From Candidatus Agathobaculum merdipullorum (GTDB lineage: Bacteria > Bacillota > Clostridia > Oscillospirales > Butyricicoccaceae), in the NCBI GenBank assembly GCA_019115185.1, contig DXDZ01000026.1, positions 1 through 42,544 on the forward strand: a stretch of 42,544 nt of DNA, written 5' to 3'. Made by a program: the position numbers and the translations under genes. Positions within the stretch are counted from its first letter, which is position 1. Each line of letters starts with the position of its first letter. The notes beneath the pieces are model-generated. The model was not told where the DNA came from, ran no database searches, and saw only the letters and a list, made by a program, of their open reading frames with translations. This document shows positions 27,168 through 34,955 of this stretch, one piece after another.

Positions 27168-27919
27168 GCCGACACCTCCCGCCGCAGCAGGTCGATCAGC
27201 TGCTCCCGCAGCGCGAGCATTTTCGGTTCAGTCAGGCACGCGCGTGTACGCGGATAAGTCGCCGGCACTTCAAACGACACCAGACGGCGGATCGGCGTTT
27301 CTTCTACCACCAGCACGCGGCTGGACAGAAAAATCGCCTCTTCTACGTCATGCGTGATGAACAGCACAGTCTTGTGATCGCTCTCCCACTGGTCCAGCAG
27401 CCACTCCTGCATATTGATACGCGTGAGAAAATCCAGCGCGGAAAACGGCTCGTCCAGCAGCAGCAAATCCGAGCCGGTCAGCAGCGTGCGCGCAAAAGCC
27501 GCGCGCTGCCGCATACCGCCGGAAAGCTCATCTGGACGCTTATCACCCCAGCCGGACAGACCGACATGAGCCAGTGTCTCGTCGGCGCGCTGTGCCATCT
27601 CCGCACGGCTGATGCCGCCGCAAATCTCCATGGGCAGGCACAGGTTGTCCCGCACGCTGCGCCACGGAAACAGCAGGTCGCGCTGCGGCATGTAGCCGCA
27701 GTAGCCGCGCCGCCCATCGATCTTCTCTCCGCCGACCAGAATCTCGCCAGACTTTTTGGACAACAGTTGATTGGTCAGGCGAAAGATCGTGGACTTGCCG
27801 CAGCCCGATGGGCCGATGACCGACACGAACTCTCCCGGAGCGATGTGAAACGACAGGCCATCGATAATATTGAAATCCTCGCTGTCATATTGGAAGACGA
27901 CGTTTTGAAACTCGAGCAT
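27164..27919 (-). CDS. thiZ: Thiamine-pyrimidine ABC transporter, ATPase
   Basis: 251 aa. Walker A GPSGCGKST (36-44), a Q-loop at YMPQRDLLFPWRSV, signature LSGGMRQR, Walker B LLLLDEPFSALD and H-loop FITHDVEEAI are all intact. I chose ATG 27919 (MLEFQNVVFQY), 4 bases after the tenA stop, with GAGG/AAGG purines in the tenA end; the frame extends upstream inside tenA without a better site. It is coupled to thiX downstream. Confidence 0.94.
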   Translation of the reverse strand: MLEFQNVVFQYDSEDFNIIDGLSFHIAPGEFVSVIGPSGCGKSTIFRLTNQLLSKKSGEILVGGEKIDGRRGYCGYMPQRDLLFPWRSVRDNLCLPMEICGGISRAEMAQRADETLAHVGLSGWGDKRPDELSGGMRQRAAFARTLLTGSDLLLLDEPFSALDFLTRINMQEWLLDQWESDHKTVLFITHDVEEAIFLSSRVLVVEETPIRRLVSFEVPATYPRTRACLTEPKMLALREQLIDLLRREVSA

Positions 27920-27923
27920 TGCC

Positions 27924-28595
27924 TTACATAGCCTCGTTCCACGCCATATCCCAGAACATCGCTTCATAGCGCGAGCAATCGACAAAAATATCGGTCAGGC
28001 GCTGGAGCTTCGTTTCGGTGTAATCCGCGCTCAGACGCTCCATCAGCGCGATCAGGCGCTGGTTTTCCGCGGCATAGTCTTCGCTGGCGTAGCCGCGTAC
28101 CCATTCGCCGTAGAAATCATGATTTTCGGCATTCGGATAATTTTTGACGATCCACTTTGCGATGTACTCATAGCTGATCGCACACGACAGCACGGCCGCT
28201 AAGATTTCGGCCGGGCCTTCCTCAGCCGCGACCGCACGCATATAAGCGGTATAGGACTGGTTGCTCAACGAAGGCTTGACGGACTCCGCCTGCGCCTCAG
28301 TGATGCCCAGCCGCGCCATGTAGCCGCGATGGATCTCCATTTCGCCGTTTAAAATGCTGGCCACATAGGATGCGTAAAGGCGCATAACCTCAGGCTCGCG
28401 GGACTTGACCACGCCCTGCGCAAATACTTTTGCGTAATCGAACAGGTACAAATAGTCCTGCAACAGATAGAAACGGAATTTGTTTACAGCAAGGCTGCCG
28501 TCTGCAATGCCCCGGACAAAGGGATGGGTCAGATAACCCGCCCAGATTTCCCGGGACGCATCAAGCAGTCTTTCGGTTGTTTGGTTGTTTTTCAA
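27924..28595 (-). CDS. tenA: Aminopyrimidine aminohydrolase / thiaminase II (TenA family)
   Basis: 223 aa. TenA converts aminomethylpyrimidine, a thiamine breakdown product, to HMP, feeding ThiD. The family residues are visible: Asp47 in LLQDYLYLFDYA, the catalytic cysteine Cys138 in LSCAISYEYIAKWI, and the C-terminal EAMFWDMAW. The start is TTG 28595, 7 bases after GGGGG; no ATG is available near the expected N-terminus. It sits next to ThiZXY, which in the known salvage route brings in formylaminopyrimidine, so the context supports the salvage role rather than thiamine destruction. Confidence 0.93.
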   Translation of the reverse strand: MKNNQTTERLLDASREIWAGYLTHPFVRGIADGSLAVNKFRFYLLQDYLYLFDYAKVFAQGVVKSREPEVMRLYASYVASILNGEMEIHRGYMARLGITEAQAESVKPSLSNQSYTAYMRAVAAEEGPAEILAAVLSCAISYEYIAKWIVKNYPNAENHDFYGEWVRGYASEDYAAENQRLIALMERLSADYTETKLQRLTDIFVDCSRYEAMFWDMAWNEAM

Positions 28596-28663
28596 GGTGG
28601 TACCCCCAATGAATGACTTAGACTGACGGCAGTTTGCCGGCAGCACTTGTTGTGATTTTTTAC

Positions 28664-29491
28664 TTAAATCAGTTGAATTTGATGTACGTTTGCCAAATCA
28701 TCGGCAGTCAGCAAGCTGACCGCGTCGATCAGGCGTGTGCGAAAGGAAGCGGTGCCCTCCATCTCTTTACGCACACGTACCTGCGCTTGTTCTCCGCAAT
28801 GATTCATCACCTCCGCCGCCGCAACAGCAGCCTCAAAAAGTTTATTTGGATTCGCGCCGCAATACAATGCGGTCAGCGACGTGAGCATGCAGCCGGCACC
28901 GGTAATCCGGCCCATCAGCTCACTGCCGCCCCGCAGCACCGCGGTGCGTTGTCCATCGGTTATCAGGTCGATCACGCCGGTCAGCATGACGACCACGCCG
29001 GTCTGGCGGCTGAACTGACGCAGCCACGCCGCAGATTCGGCAAGGTTTTGCTCGGTCACACGGTCGAGCGCATCTACCTCCACGCCTGCGGCGTTCTCCT
29101 GTCCGGCCGCAAGCGCACGGATCTCCGAGGCATTGCCGCGAATGACATTCACCAGCCCCTCGGCCAGTAACCGGCCGCACATTTCGCTGCGCAGACGGCT
29201 TGCCCCGGCGGCAACCGGGTCGAGTACGACCGGATGCCCCAGCCGCTTAGACGCGCGCGCCGCCAGCAGCATAGCTTCCTGCGCACGCAACGCGCCCATA
29301 TTGAGCGCCAGCGCATCCGCGTGCGATGTAATTTCCTCGACTTCGCGCTCATCCTGCGCCATGATGGCCGTGCCGCCGGCCGCAAGGATGATATTCGCGC
29401 AATCGTTGATGGTTACGTTATTGGTGATCGAATGCACCATTGGTCGGACCGACTGGGTATGCGATACGATCTGTTTCAGGCTTTCCGTCAC
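28664..29491 (-). CDS. thiM: Hydroxyethylthiazole kinase
   Basis: Phosphorylates the thiazole alcohol for coupling to HMP-PP. 275 aa. N-terminal VHSITNNVTINDCANIILAAGG (about 19-40), LDPVAAGAS, VIRGNASEI and the active-site GRITGAGCMLTSL are diagnostic. The start is GTG 29489-29491, overlapping the thiW stop (GTGA) and preceded by GAGGGGGC. It pairs naturally with the ThiW thiazole importer immediately upstream. Confidence 0.95.
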   Translation of the reverse strand: MTESLKQIVSHTQSVRPMVHSITNNVTINDCANIILAAGGTAIMAQDEREVEEITSHADALALNMGALRAQEAMLLAARASKRLGHPVVLDPVAAGASRLRSEMCGRLLAEGLVNVIRGNASEIRALAAGQENAAGVEVDALDRVTEQNLAESAAWLRQFSRQTGVVVMLTGVIDLITDGQRTAVLRGGSELMGRITGAGCMLTSLTALYCGANPNKLFEAAVAAAEVMNHCGEQAQVRVRKEMEGTASFRTRLIDAVSLLTADDLANVHQIQLI

Positions 29492-29997
29492 CGCAGTGCC
29501 CCCTCGAGCTGACCAAACACCTGTGTGCGTTTAAACGCTGCCAGCACAAAAACTGAAATTGCAGCGCCAACCGCGGTCGAAACCAGAAAAGAAGGCACAA
29601 AGGTGAAAAGCGCCGCGGCCGAGTTGTTCATCAGCACTGCCGCGATCGGATAGGACGCGATACCGCCCAGAATGCCCGTGCCGAACACCTCTCCGATATA
29701 CGCAACCGGCAGCTTGGGCCACAGCTTATAGAGCAGGCCGCACAGCAGCGCGCCGATCATCGAGCCGGGGAACGCCAGCAGACTGCCCAGCCCCAGCAGA
29801 TTACGGATAAGCGAGGCGGCAAACGCCATGCCGACCGCATACCACGGACCGAGCAGCACCGCGCCCAGCACATTGACCATGTGCTGCACGGGTGAGCACT
29901 TCGCGCCCAGCACCGGGATAGAAAATAAGCTGCCGACGACCGCCACTGCCACCAAGAGTCCCGCAATCGTCAGTTTACGAATGGATTTTGTCTTCAT
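29488..29997 (-). CDS. thiW: ThiW, thiazole-specific ECF transporter S component
   Basis: 169-aa membrane protein with about 5-6 helices. Matches ThiW: LTIAGLLVAVAVVGSLFSIPVLGAKCSPVQHMVNVLGAVLLGPW, then LLGLGSLLAFPGSMIGALL and the conserved GEVFGTGILGGI. ThiW provides substrate specificity for hydroxyethylthiazole uptake and depends on EcfA/EcfT proteins, which are not in this window. ATG 29997 lies just after the thiD stop. Thiazole specificity is established for the family and supported here by adjacent thiM and the TPP riboswitch. Confidence 0.93.
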   Translation of the reverse strand: MKTKSIRKLTIAGLLVAVAVVGSLFSIPVLGAKCSPVQHMVNVLGAVLLGPWYAVGMAFAASLIRNLLGLGSLLAFPGSMIGALLCGLLYKLWPKLPVAYIGEVFGTGILGGIASYPIAAVLMNNSAAALFTFVPSFLVSTAVGAAISVFVLAAFKRTQVFGQLEGALR

Positions 29998-30003
29998 TTA
30001 TGC

Positions 30004-30795
30004 TCACTCCTCCGGGAAAATACGGCAAAAATGATTCAGCGGGCCACAGCCCTTGCCAAGGCCCGGCGCATGACGGATGGCATCCGTTACATAGGACTTG
30101 GCACGCTCCACTGCCTCTGGGATGGAATACCCAAGCGCCAGATTGGACGCAATCGCTGAGGATAACGTGCAGCCTGTCCCGTGGGTGTTAGTGGTGTCCA
30201 GCTGCGCGATCTCATAGCGGTGAAAATCCGTACCGTCATACAGCACATCCACCGCGCCCGCCATATTTTTGCCGCCTTTGACCAACACATTGCGGCAGCC
30301 CTTGGCATGGATGCGGCGCGCCGCCTCTTCCATATCCGCAGGTGTTTTGATTTGCATATCCGCAATGTACTGTGCTTCCGGGATATTGGGTGTCAGAATA
30401 TCCGCAAACGGCAGTACATATTCAATCAGCGTACCAACTGACGCGGGGTCCATCAGCGCGTCGCCGTTTTTTGCGAACATCACCGGGTCAATGACGATAT
30501 GCTGCGGCTTGTACTGCGCGAGCTTTCCCGCAACCGCCTTCATGCACGCAGGCGAGGACAGCATACCGATCTTAACCGCATCAGGCACGATGTCCTCAAA
30601 CACCGCGTCGATCTGCTCCTCGATCATCTTGGGGCTGATATCCTGAATGTCGATCACGCGGGCCGTGTTCTCCGCCACGACCGACACGATCACGCTCATA
30701 CCGAACACACCATGCGCTGCCATCGTTTTCAAATCCGCCTGCACACCTGCACCGCCAGAGCAGTCCGAGCCTGCAATAGTAAGTACTTTCTTCAT
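30004..30795 (-). CDS. thiD: Hydroxymethylpyrimidine/phosphomethylpyrimidine kinase
   Basis: Makes HMP-PP in two phosphorylations. 263 aa. N-terminal [44 protein letters not shown] and C-terminal [17 protein letters not shown] are the ribokinase-fold ThiD signatures, and the anion-hole GTGC is intact. ATG 30795 follows AGGAGG. First gene after the riboswitch. Thiamine-phosphate synthase (thiE) and the de novo genes thiC/thiG are not here. Confidence 0.96.
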   Translation of the reverse strand: MKKVLTIAGSDCSGGAGVQADLKTMAAHGVFGMSVIVSVVAENTARVIDIQDISPKMIEEQIDAVFEDIVPDAVKIGMLSSPACMKAVAGKLAQYKPQHIVIDPVMFAKNGDALMDPASVGTLIEYVLPFADILTPNIPEAQYIADMQIKTPADMEEAARRIHAKGCRNVLVKGGKNMAGAVDVLYDGTDFHRYEIAQLDTTNTHGTGCTLSSAIASNLALGYSIPEAVERAKSYVTDAIRHAPGLGKGCGPLNHFCRIFPEE

Positions 30796-30823
30796 TCCCA
30801 GTTCCTCCTATCTTTTCTATATG

Positions 30824-30855
30824 AAAAAAAGGACATCCCGATCAGGATGTCCTTT
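30824..30855 (-). terminator. Riboswitch-controlled terminator of the thi leader
   Basis: Minus-strand AAAGGACATCC..GGGATGTCC hairpin followed by seven Us, between the TPP aptamer and thiD; the expression platform. Confidence 0.9.
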
Positions 30856-30901
30856 CGCGTCCGAAAATGCCCGCACCTATGTGCGGTTCCAGCTTGTTCC
30901 A

Positions 30902-30984
30902 GCATCCCTACGTTGGCATTATCCAAATCAGGTAAGGTCGAGGTCGAAACCTCCTCTCAGCCTCCAACGGAAGCTCCCTTGCTA
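30902..30984 (-). promoter_or_regulatory. TPP riboswitch (THI box)
   Basis: Minus strand carries the hallmarks in order: GGGAGC, GGCTGAGAGG, TTACCTGATTTGGATAATGC and CAACGTAGGGA. Spacing is normal, with a short P3 arm (GGTTTCGACC). A small extra hairpin (30869-30886, CCGCAC/GTGCGG) lies between aptamer and terminator. Binding of thiamine pyrophosphate should favour the terminator and switch off the salvage operon. Confidence 0.96.
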
Positions 30985-30991
30985 GTATATT

Positions 30992-31020
30992 AAGTTAGCA
31001 CTTGTTGGAACATTTGTCAA
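30992..31020 (-). promoter_or_regulatory. Thiamine operon promoter
   Basis: TTGACA (31015-31020), 17 bases, TAACTT (30992-30997). The -35 overlaps the stop codon of the CMD-cupin gene, so the two units abut with no terminator. Confidence 0.72.
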
Positions 31021-31784
31021 GAGCCCTGTCCGCACGCCGCGGCATAGGATATATCGTCCACTGCTTCCAGCCATTCATTGCTGCCGTTTTCTCCCGGCAC
31101 CTCTACTGCCAAATGCGAGAACCAGCTATCCGGCGCAGCACCGTGCCAGTGCTTGACACCCACCGGAATGTTAACCGTATCGCCCGGATGCAGCTCAATG
31201 GCAGGCTTGCCCCATTCCTGATAATAGCCCTTTCCGGCTACGCATACAAGAATCTGTCCACCACCCTGATCTGCGTGATGGATATGCCAGTTGTTGCGGC
31301 ATCCCGGCTCAAAGGTGACGTTAAAAATCCCGACCTGTTCGGTCGAAACTGGCGCAAGATAGCTCTGGCCAATGAAATACTGTGCAAAAGCATCGTTCGG
31401 CTGACCGATTGGGAACACCATCTCGTTCTGGTGCGCCGCTTTGCCGTCTGCATTTTGTTCTTCTTCCGCCCAGACCTCTTTTGCCATGCGGAACGCCGCC
31501 CATGCTTTGGGCCAGCCCGCGTAAAACGCCGCGTGCGTCAAGATCTCCGCGATTTCAGTGCGGGTGATGCCGTTCTGCTTGGCCGTGGTCAGATGATATT
31601 GGAACGAGGAATCCACCAGTCCCTGCGCCATCAGGCACACCACTGTCACCAGTGAGCGGTCGCGGAGCGAGAGCTTATCCTCCCGGTTCCACACCTGTCC
31701 GAACAATACATCGTCATTGAGCTCCGCAAATTTCGGGGCAAAATCACCCAACGAATCCCGTCCTGCCGTTTGCTTCACTGCCAT
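31017..31784 (-). CDS. Carboxymuconolactone decarboxylase-like/cupin fusion protein
   Basis: 255 aa in two domains. Residues about 15-105 are CMD/AhpD-like (LSLRDRSLVTVVCLMAQG, then GITRTEIAEILTHAAFYAGWPKAWAAF). Only one cysteine (VVC) is seen where AhpD has CxxC, so peroxidase activity like AhpD is unlikely. Residues about 135-240 form a cupin: WHIHHADQGGGQILVCVAGKGYYQEWG and PGDTVNIPVGVKHWHGA supply the His/His/Gln/His metal site. ATG 31784 follows AAAGGAAG. It follows the flavin reductase gene by 21 bases on the same strand, and both face the LysR gene. Function unproven; a redox or electrophile-detoxifying role is inferred. Confidence 0.88.
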   Translation of the reverse strand: MAVKQTAGRDSLGDFAPKFAELNDDVLFGQVWNREDKLSLRDRSLVTVVCLMAQGLVDSSFQYHLTTAKQNGITRTEIAEILTHAAFYAGWPKAWAAFRMAKEVWAEEEQNADGKAAHQNEMVFPIGQPNDAFAQYFIGQSYLAPVSTEQVGIFNVTFEPGCRNNWHIHHADQGGGQILVCVAGKGYYQEWGKPAIELHPGDTVNIPVGVKHWHGAAPDSWFSHLAVEVPGENGSNEWLEAVDDISYAAACGQGS

Positions 31785-31805
31785 TATGATACGCTTCCTT
31801 TCCTG

Positions 31806-32345
31806 TCAAATCCTGCTGCCCATCTCAAACGCCGTTTGCAGTGCCGGATGGCCCTCAATCTCTCCTGCATCCGTCACGCCGCCGGCAAACACACTGCCTG
31901 CCAGACGGGCTTTTTCAAAACAGCTGATCCAACCTTGTAAGCCATGCACCGCGCCTTCCGGTGTTTCCGGGTCGTCCTCCGCCGCCGCGGTCAGCAAATA
32001 AACATCCCGGAAAGCATACTCCGATGGAAACAGCGGATTAGCCCGATCCAGCATGGTTTTCATCTGGCCGCTCATCCCGTAATAATAGATCGGTGTCGCA
32101 AACACCAGCACATCCGCCGCACCCATCTGCTGCGCAATGATGTCCGCGTCATCGTGAATGACACAGTGCATGGTCTGCTGACAGGTCAGACAGCCCCGGC
32201 AAAAGCCGGTGTTTTTTTCACACAGGTAGACTGTTTCTACCTGATGTCCCGCCTGCGCCGCACCTTTGGCGAATGCTTCAGCCAGACGGTTGGAATTTCC
32301 GTTCCGCCGCGGGCTGGATGCCACAATCAAAACTTTTTTGCTCAC
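31806..32345 (-). CDS. NAD(P)H-dependent FMN reductase (flavodoxin-like)
   Basis: 179 aa. FMN_red/flavodoxin-fold signature VLIVASSPRRNGNSNRLAEAF at the N-terminus, then FATPIYYYGMSGQMKTMLDR around the flavin site. A cysteine cluster CRGCLTCQQTMHC lies near residue 50-60, as in the C-x-x-C group that reduces quinones or other electrophiles. I chose GTG 32345 because GGAGGG sits 9 bases before it; an ATG 9 bases earlier is almost on top of that site. First gene of a two-gene unit with the CMD-cupin gene, under the palindrome at 32490-32518. Confidence 0.9.
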   Translation of the reverse strand: MSKKVLIVASSPRRNGNSNRLAEAFAKGAAQAGHQVETVYLCEKNTGFCRGCLTCQQTMHCVIHDDADIIAQQMGAADVLVFATPIYYYGMSGQMKTMLDRANPLFPSEYAFRDVYLLTAAAEDDPETPEGAVHGLQGWISCFEKARLAGSVFAGGVTDAGEIEGHPALQTAFEMGSRI

Positions 32346-32444
32346 TTTTTTCATCCCTCCATCGCACGCCTGCCGTCCCGCTTGTCTTTCGTGGACTCAG
32401 GCATGAAGCGATTGATCGCATGATTGCTCGCTTTCTTTCTTTTT

Positions 32445-32473
32445 ATTATAGGAACAAAGTCCTCCAATAGCAA
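32445..32473 (-). promoter_or_regulatory. Promoter of the flavin reductase/CMD-cupin unit
   Basis: TTGCTA (32468-32473), 17 bases, TATAAT (32445-32450) on the minus strand. The predicted start of transcription is near 32438, putting the LysR palindrome centre at about -66, the usual activator position. Confidence 0.8.
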
Positions 32474-32489
32474 ATACTTATCTTTTTCC

Positions 32490-32518
32490 ATATTACATGC
32501 TTGACAAGCATGTAATAT
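32490..32518. promoter_or_regulatory. Perfect palindromic operator for the divergent LysR regulator
   Basis: Two 14-base arms, ATATTACATGCTTG and CAAGCATGTAATAT, around a single A (32504). It overlaps the -35 of the lysR promoter and sits about 66 bases upstream of the opposite start of transcription. This is the classic layout for a LysR protein that represses itself and activates its neighbour. Confidence 0.85.
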
Positions 32519-32529
32519 ATCGGTACACT
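32501..32529 (+). promoter_or_regulatory. lysR promoter
   Basis: TTGACA (32501-32506), 17 bases, TACACT (32524-32529). The -35 lies in the middle of the palindrome, predicting autorepression. Confidence 0.75.
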
Positions 32530-32575
32530 GTTTGCATCGATTCCCTGTGTATCTCATCAGAAAGCGAGGCGGAAC

Positions 32576-33460
32576 ATGGAATTTCGAGTTTTGGAATATT
32601 TTTTGGCTGTCACGCAAGAGCAAAGCATCTCGGCCGCTGCCGAATCTTTAAATCTGACACAGCCCACGATTTCACGACAGCTCAAAGATCTGGAGGACGA
32701 ACTGGGCAAGCAGCTTCTGGTGCGCGGTAAGCGAAACCACAAAATCGGACTGACGGAAGAAGGCCGCCTTTTTCGTAAACGTGCGCAGGAAATTGTCGAG
32801 CTGGTGCAAAAGACTCAAAACGAAATCCGGCAGTCCGGCCATGGCATGGCCGGCGACATCTTCATCGGCGCCGGTGAAACCGATTCGCTGCGTGTGATTG
32901 CGCAAGTAGCACATCAGATTCAGATGGATTACCCGGATGTGCATTTTCATATTGTCAGCGGCGATGGGCAGGACCTCATCGACCGGTTGGACAAAGGACT
33001 TTTTGACTTTGGCTTGCTGCTCGGCACAACCGACTCCTCCAAATATGAACAATTGGCGCTGCCCATGCTGGACCACTGGGGTGTTTTGATGCGCAAAGAC
33101 GCCCCCCTTGCACAAAAAGACAGCATCGCACCACAGGACCTGTGGGACAAGCCGCTGATCCTGTCCCGTCAAATGATTCATTTTCCCAACTTCCTGCAAT
33201 GGATACAAAAACCCTTGTCGGAACTGCAAATCAGCGCAACTTACAATTTGGCATACAATGCATCGTTAATGGCGGACGAAAAAACGGGGTATGTATTGAC
33301 GCTTGATAAGCTCATTAACACCAGCGGCGATAGCAGCCTATGTTTTCGTCCGCTCCATCCGGACATCACCTTGGGTATGTCTCTGGTCTGGAAACGATAT
33401 GCGGCCTTATCCAAAGCGGCCGAATATTTTCTAACGCAGCTCCGAGAGGCTATCTCCTGA
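32576..33460 (+). CDS. LysR-family transcriptional regulator
   Basis: 294 aa, normal length. N-terminal helix-turn-helix (FRVLEYFLAVTQEQSISAAAESLNLTQPTISRQLKDLEDELGKQLLVR, about 3-50) and a periplasmic-binding-type effector domain from about 90 (GDIFIGAGETDSLRVIAQVA). ATG 32576 follows GAGGCGG. Divergent from the flavin reductase/CMD-cupin pair, with the palindrome between. In clostridia LysR genes of this arrangement often sense reactive electrophiles or quinones; the effector here is unknown. Confidence 0.94.
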   Translation: MEFRVLEYFLAVTQEQSISAAAESLNLTQPTISRQLKDLEDELGKQLLVRGKRNHKIGLTEEGRLFRKRAQEIVELVQKTQNEIRQSGHGMAGDIFIGAGETDSLRVIAQVAHQIQMDYPDVHFHIVSGDGQDLIDRLDKGLFDFGLLLGTTDSSKYEQLALPMLDHWGVLMRKDAPLAQKDSIAPQDLWDKPLILSRQMIHFPNFLQWIQKPLSELQISATYNLAYNASLMADEKTGYVLTLDKLINTSGDSSLCFRPLHPDITLGMSLVWKRYAALSKAAEYFLTQLREAIS

Positions 33461-33480
33461 ATCTGCTCACGCCCAATACG

Positions 33481-33512
33481 AAAAAAACCGTCTCCCATCG
33501 GAGACGTTTTTT
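33481..33512. terminator. Bidirectional terminator between lysR and the cyclophilin gene
   Basis: GTCTCC/GGAGAC-centred hairpin with A and T runs on both sides (AAAAAAACCGTCTCC / GGAGACGTTTTTT), between convergent genes. Confidence 0.9.
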
Positions 33513-33522
33513 CTGTATGCTG

Positions 33523-34179
33523 TTAATCGGTGATGGTAATGCTTTCGATCACCGGCTGGTTCTCCGGCAGCACCGTACCGTTGCTATCCTCCACCGGCGT
33601 ATTCTCACAAATCTTGTCAACGATATCCATGCCATCGGTCACATAGCCGAAGCAGGCATACTGCCCGTCCAGATAGGTGCTGTCCTGATGAACAATAAAG
33701 AACTGTGAAGAGGCGCTGTCCATATCCTGCGCACGCGCCATCGAGATCGCGCCGCGCGTATGTGACAGATCGTTCTCCACGCCGTTTTCGGCAAACTCGC
33801 CCTTGATTGTCTGGTCGGAGCCGCCCGTACCGTCGCCGTTCGGGTCGCCGCCCTGCATCATAAAGCCGTTGATGATCCGGTGAAAGGTCAAGCCGTCATA
33901 AAAACCGCTTTCTGCCAGATCCATAAAATTCTGCACTGTGATTGGCGCAGCATCGCCGTCCAGCTCAACCTTGATCGTGCCCATATCCTTGATTGTGATT
34001 TCAGCGTGATGCATGCCGATCCCTTCTGTTGCAGCCTGTGCAGCGTCCGTCTGCTCATTCTGCTGGTCAATGACCGTGCCCTCCGCGTCTGCCGTGTCCT
34101 GCGTCGTGTTCTTGCCGCCGCAGCCGCCAAGCAGCAGCGCGGCCACCAAGCATAAACTCAGTGCGATACGTTTTTTCAT
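33523..34179 (-). CDS. Cyclophilin-type peptidyl-prolyl isomerase, lipoprotein
   Basis: 218 aa. Signal peptide with lipobox LGGC (Cys20), an acidic/Gln-rich linker (about 21-52), then a compact cyclophilin domain: FMDLAESGFYDGLTFHRIINGFMMQGGDPNGDG, GAISMARAQDMDSASSQFFIV and YACFGYVTDGMDIVD. The catalytic FHRII, QGGD and SQFFI segments are intact. It probably assists folding of exported proteins outside the membrane. It starts 5 bases after treR on the same strand (GGAGT site), so it is likely cotranscribed with the regulator, though no functional link to trehalose is evident. Confidence 0.94.
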   Translation of the reverse strand: MKKRIALSLCLVAALLLGGCGGKNTTQDTADAEGTVIDQQNEQTDAAQAATEGIGMHHAEITIKDMGTIKVELDGDAAPITVQNFMDLAESGFYDGLTFHRIINGFMMQGGDPNGDGTGGSDQTIKGEFAENGVENDLSHTRGAISMARAQDMDSASSQFFIVHQDSTYLDGQYACFGYVTDGMDIVDKICENTPVEDSNGTVLPENQPVIESITITD

Positions 34180-34184
34180 GTGGT

Positions 34185-34955
34185 TTACTCCTTTTCATCG
34201 ATCGTTCCGCCCAGTTTGGTACGGGGCTGCGCCGACGAGCGCCGCACCGCATTATCCTGAAAGCGGAAAAAGTTGGGGTGATGGCGCGACTGCGTGTATT
34301 CAAACATCACACCATCGCTATTATAAGTCTGGCTGCTTACAACCGCAAGGCAATTGCAATCTCCCATATCCAGATATTGCAGATCGAGCAGCGTTGCTTT
34401 TTCTACCGTCACCACGCGCTTGCTGTTGATGATCGAGATGTGCAATTCATTCTCCAGATAGCGGTAGATCGAGCCTTCGGCAATTTGCCGTGTCAGCCCC
34501 TGTGCCACATCCTGCCGAAAATAGCTGTGATTCAAAATCAGCGGACGGGTATTGAGGTAATGCAGACGCTGGATGTAAAACAGCGGTGTCCCCTCCGCAA
34601 AGCCGGTCTTTTCCGCAAGCTGCGCATCCGCCGTAACCGATGAAAAAAGCAGTACCTTGCTTGCGCCGCGCTGCTGATTTCGCGCCGCGGATTCACTGAA
34701 TGTCTCAATCGTACCCAGCGTGAATGTCGTCTGCTTGCTTGGCTGAAAAATATTGCGCATGCCCTTGCCCTGCATGGTCTGCACATACCCTTCCCGCACC
34801 AGTTCGCTCACAGCGCGGCGCAGCGTGTTGCGCGAGCACCCTAACTCTTCAATCAGCATGTGTTCGCTCGGCAGCATTTCCTGCGGCGGATATGTACCGG
34901 ATTCAATTTTCTCTTTCAAAATCAGATACAATTGTTCATATTTTGCCTTCGGCAT
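34185..34955 (-). CDS. treR: GntR/UTRA-family regulator, trehalose operon repressor
   Basis: 256 aa. N-terminal winged helix (KYEQLYLILKEKIESGTYPPQEMLPSEHMLIEELGCSRNTLRRAVSELVREGYV, about 4-57) and a C-terminal UTRA effector domain. The pattern GMRNIFQP near residue 68 and YNSDGVMFEYTQSRHHPNFFRFQ near the end match TreR proteins that sense trehalose-6-phosphate. ATG 34955 follows AGAGAGGTG; the open frame upstream passes through the promoter. Divergent from the PTS-phosphotrehalase genes it should control, with a palindromic operator before them. Confidence 0.93.
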   Translation of the reverse strand: MPKAKYEQLYLILKEKIESGTYPPQEMLPSEHMLIEELGCSRNTLRRAVSELVREGYVQTMQGKGMRNIFQPSKQTTFTLGTIETFSESAARNQQRGASKVLLFSSVTADAQLAEKTGFAEGTPLFYIQRLHYLNTRPLILNHSYFRQDVAQGLTRQIAEGSIYRYLENELHISIINSKRVVTVEKATLLDLQYLDMGDCNCLAVVSSQTYNSDGVMFEYTQSRHHPNFFRFQDNAVRRSSAQPRTKLGGTIDEKE

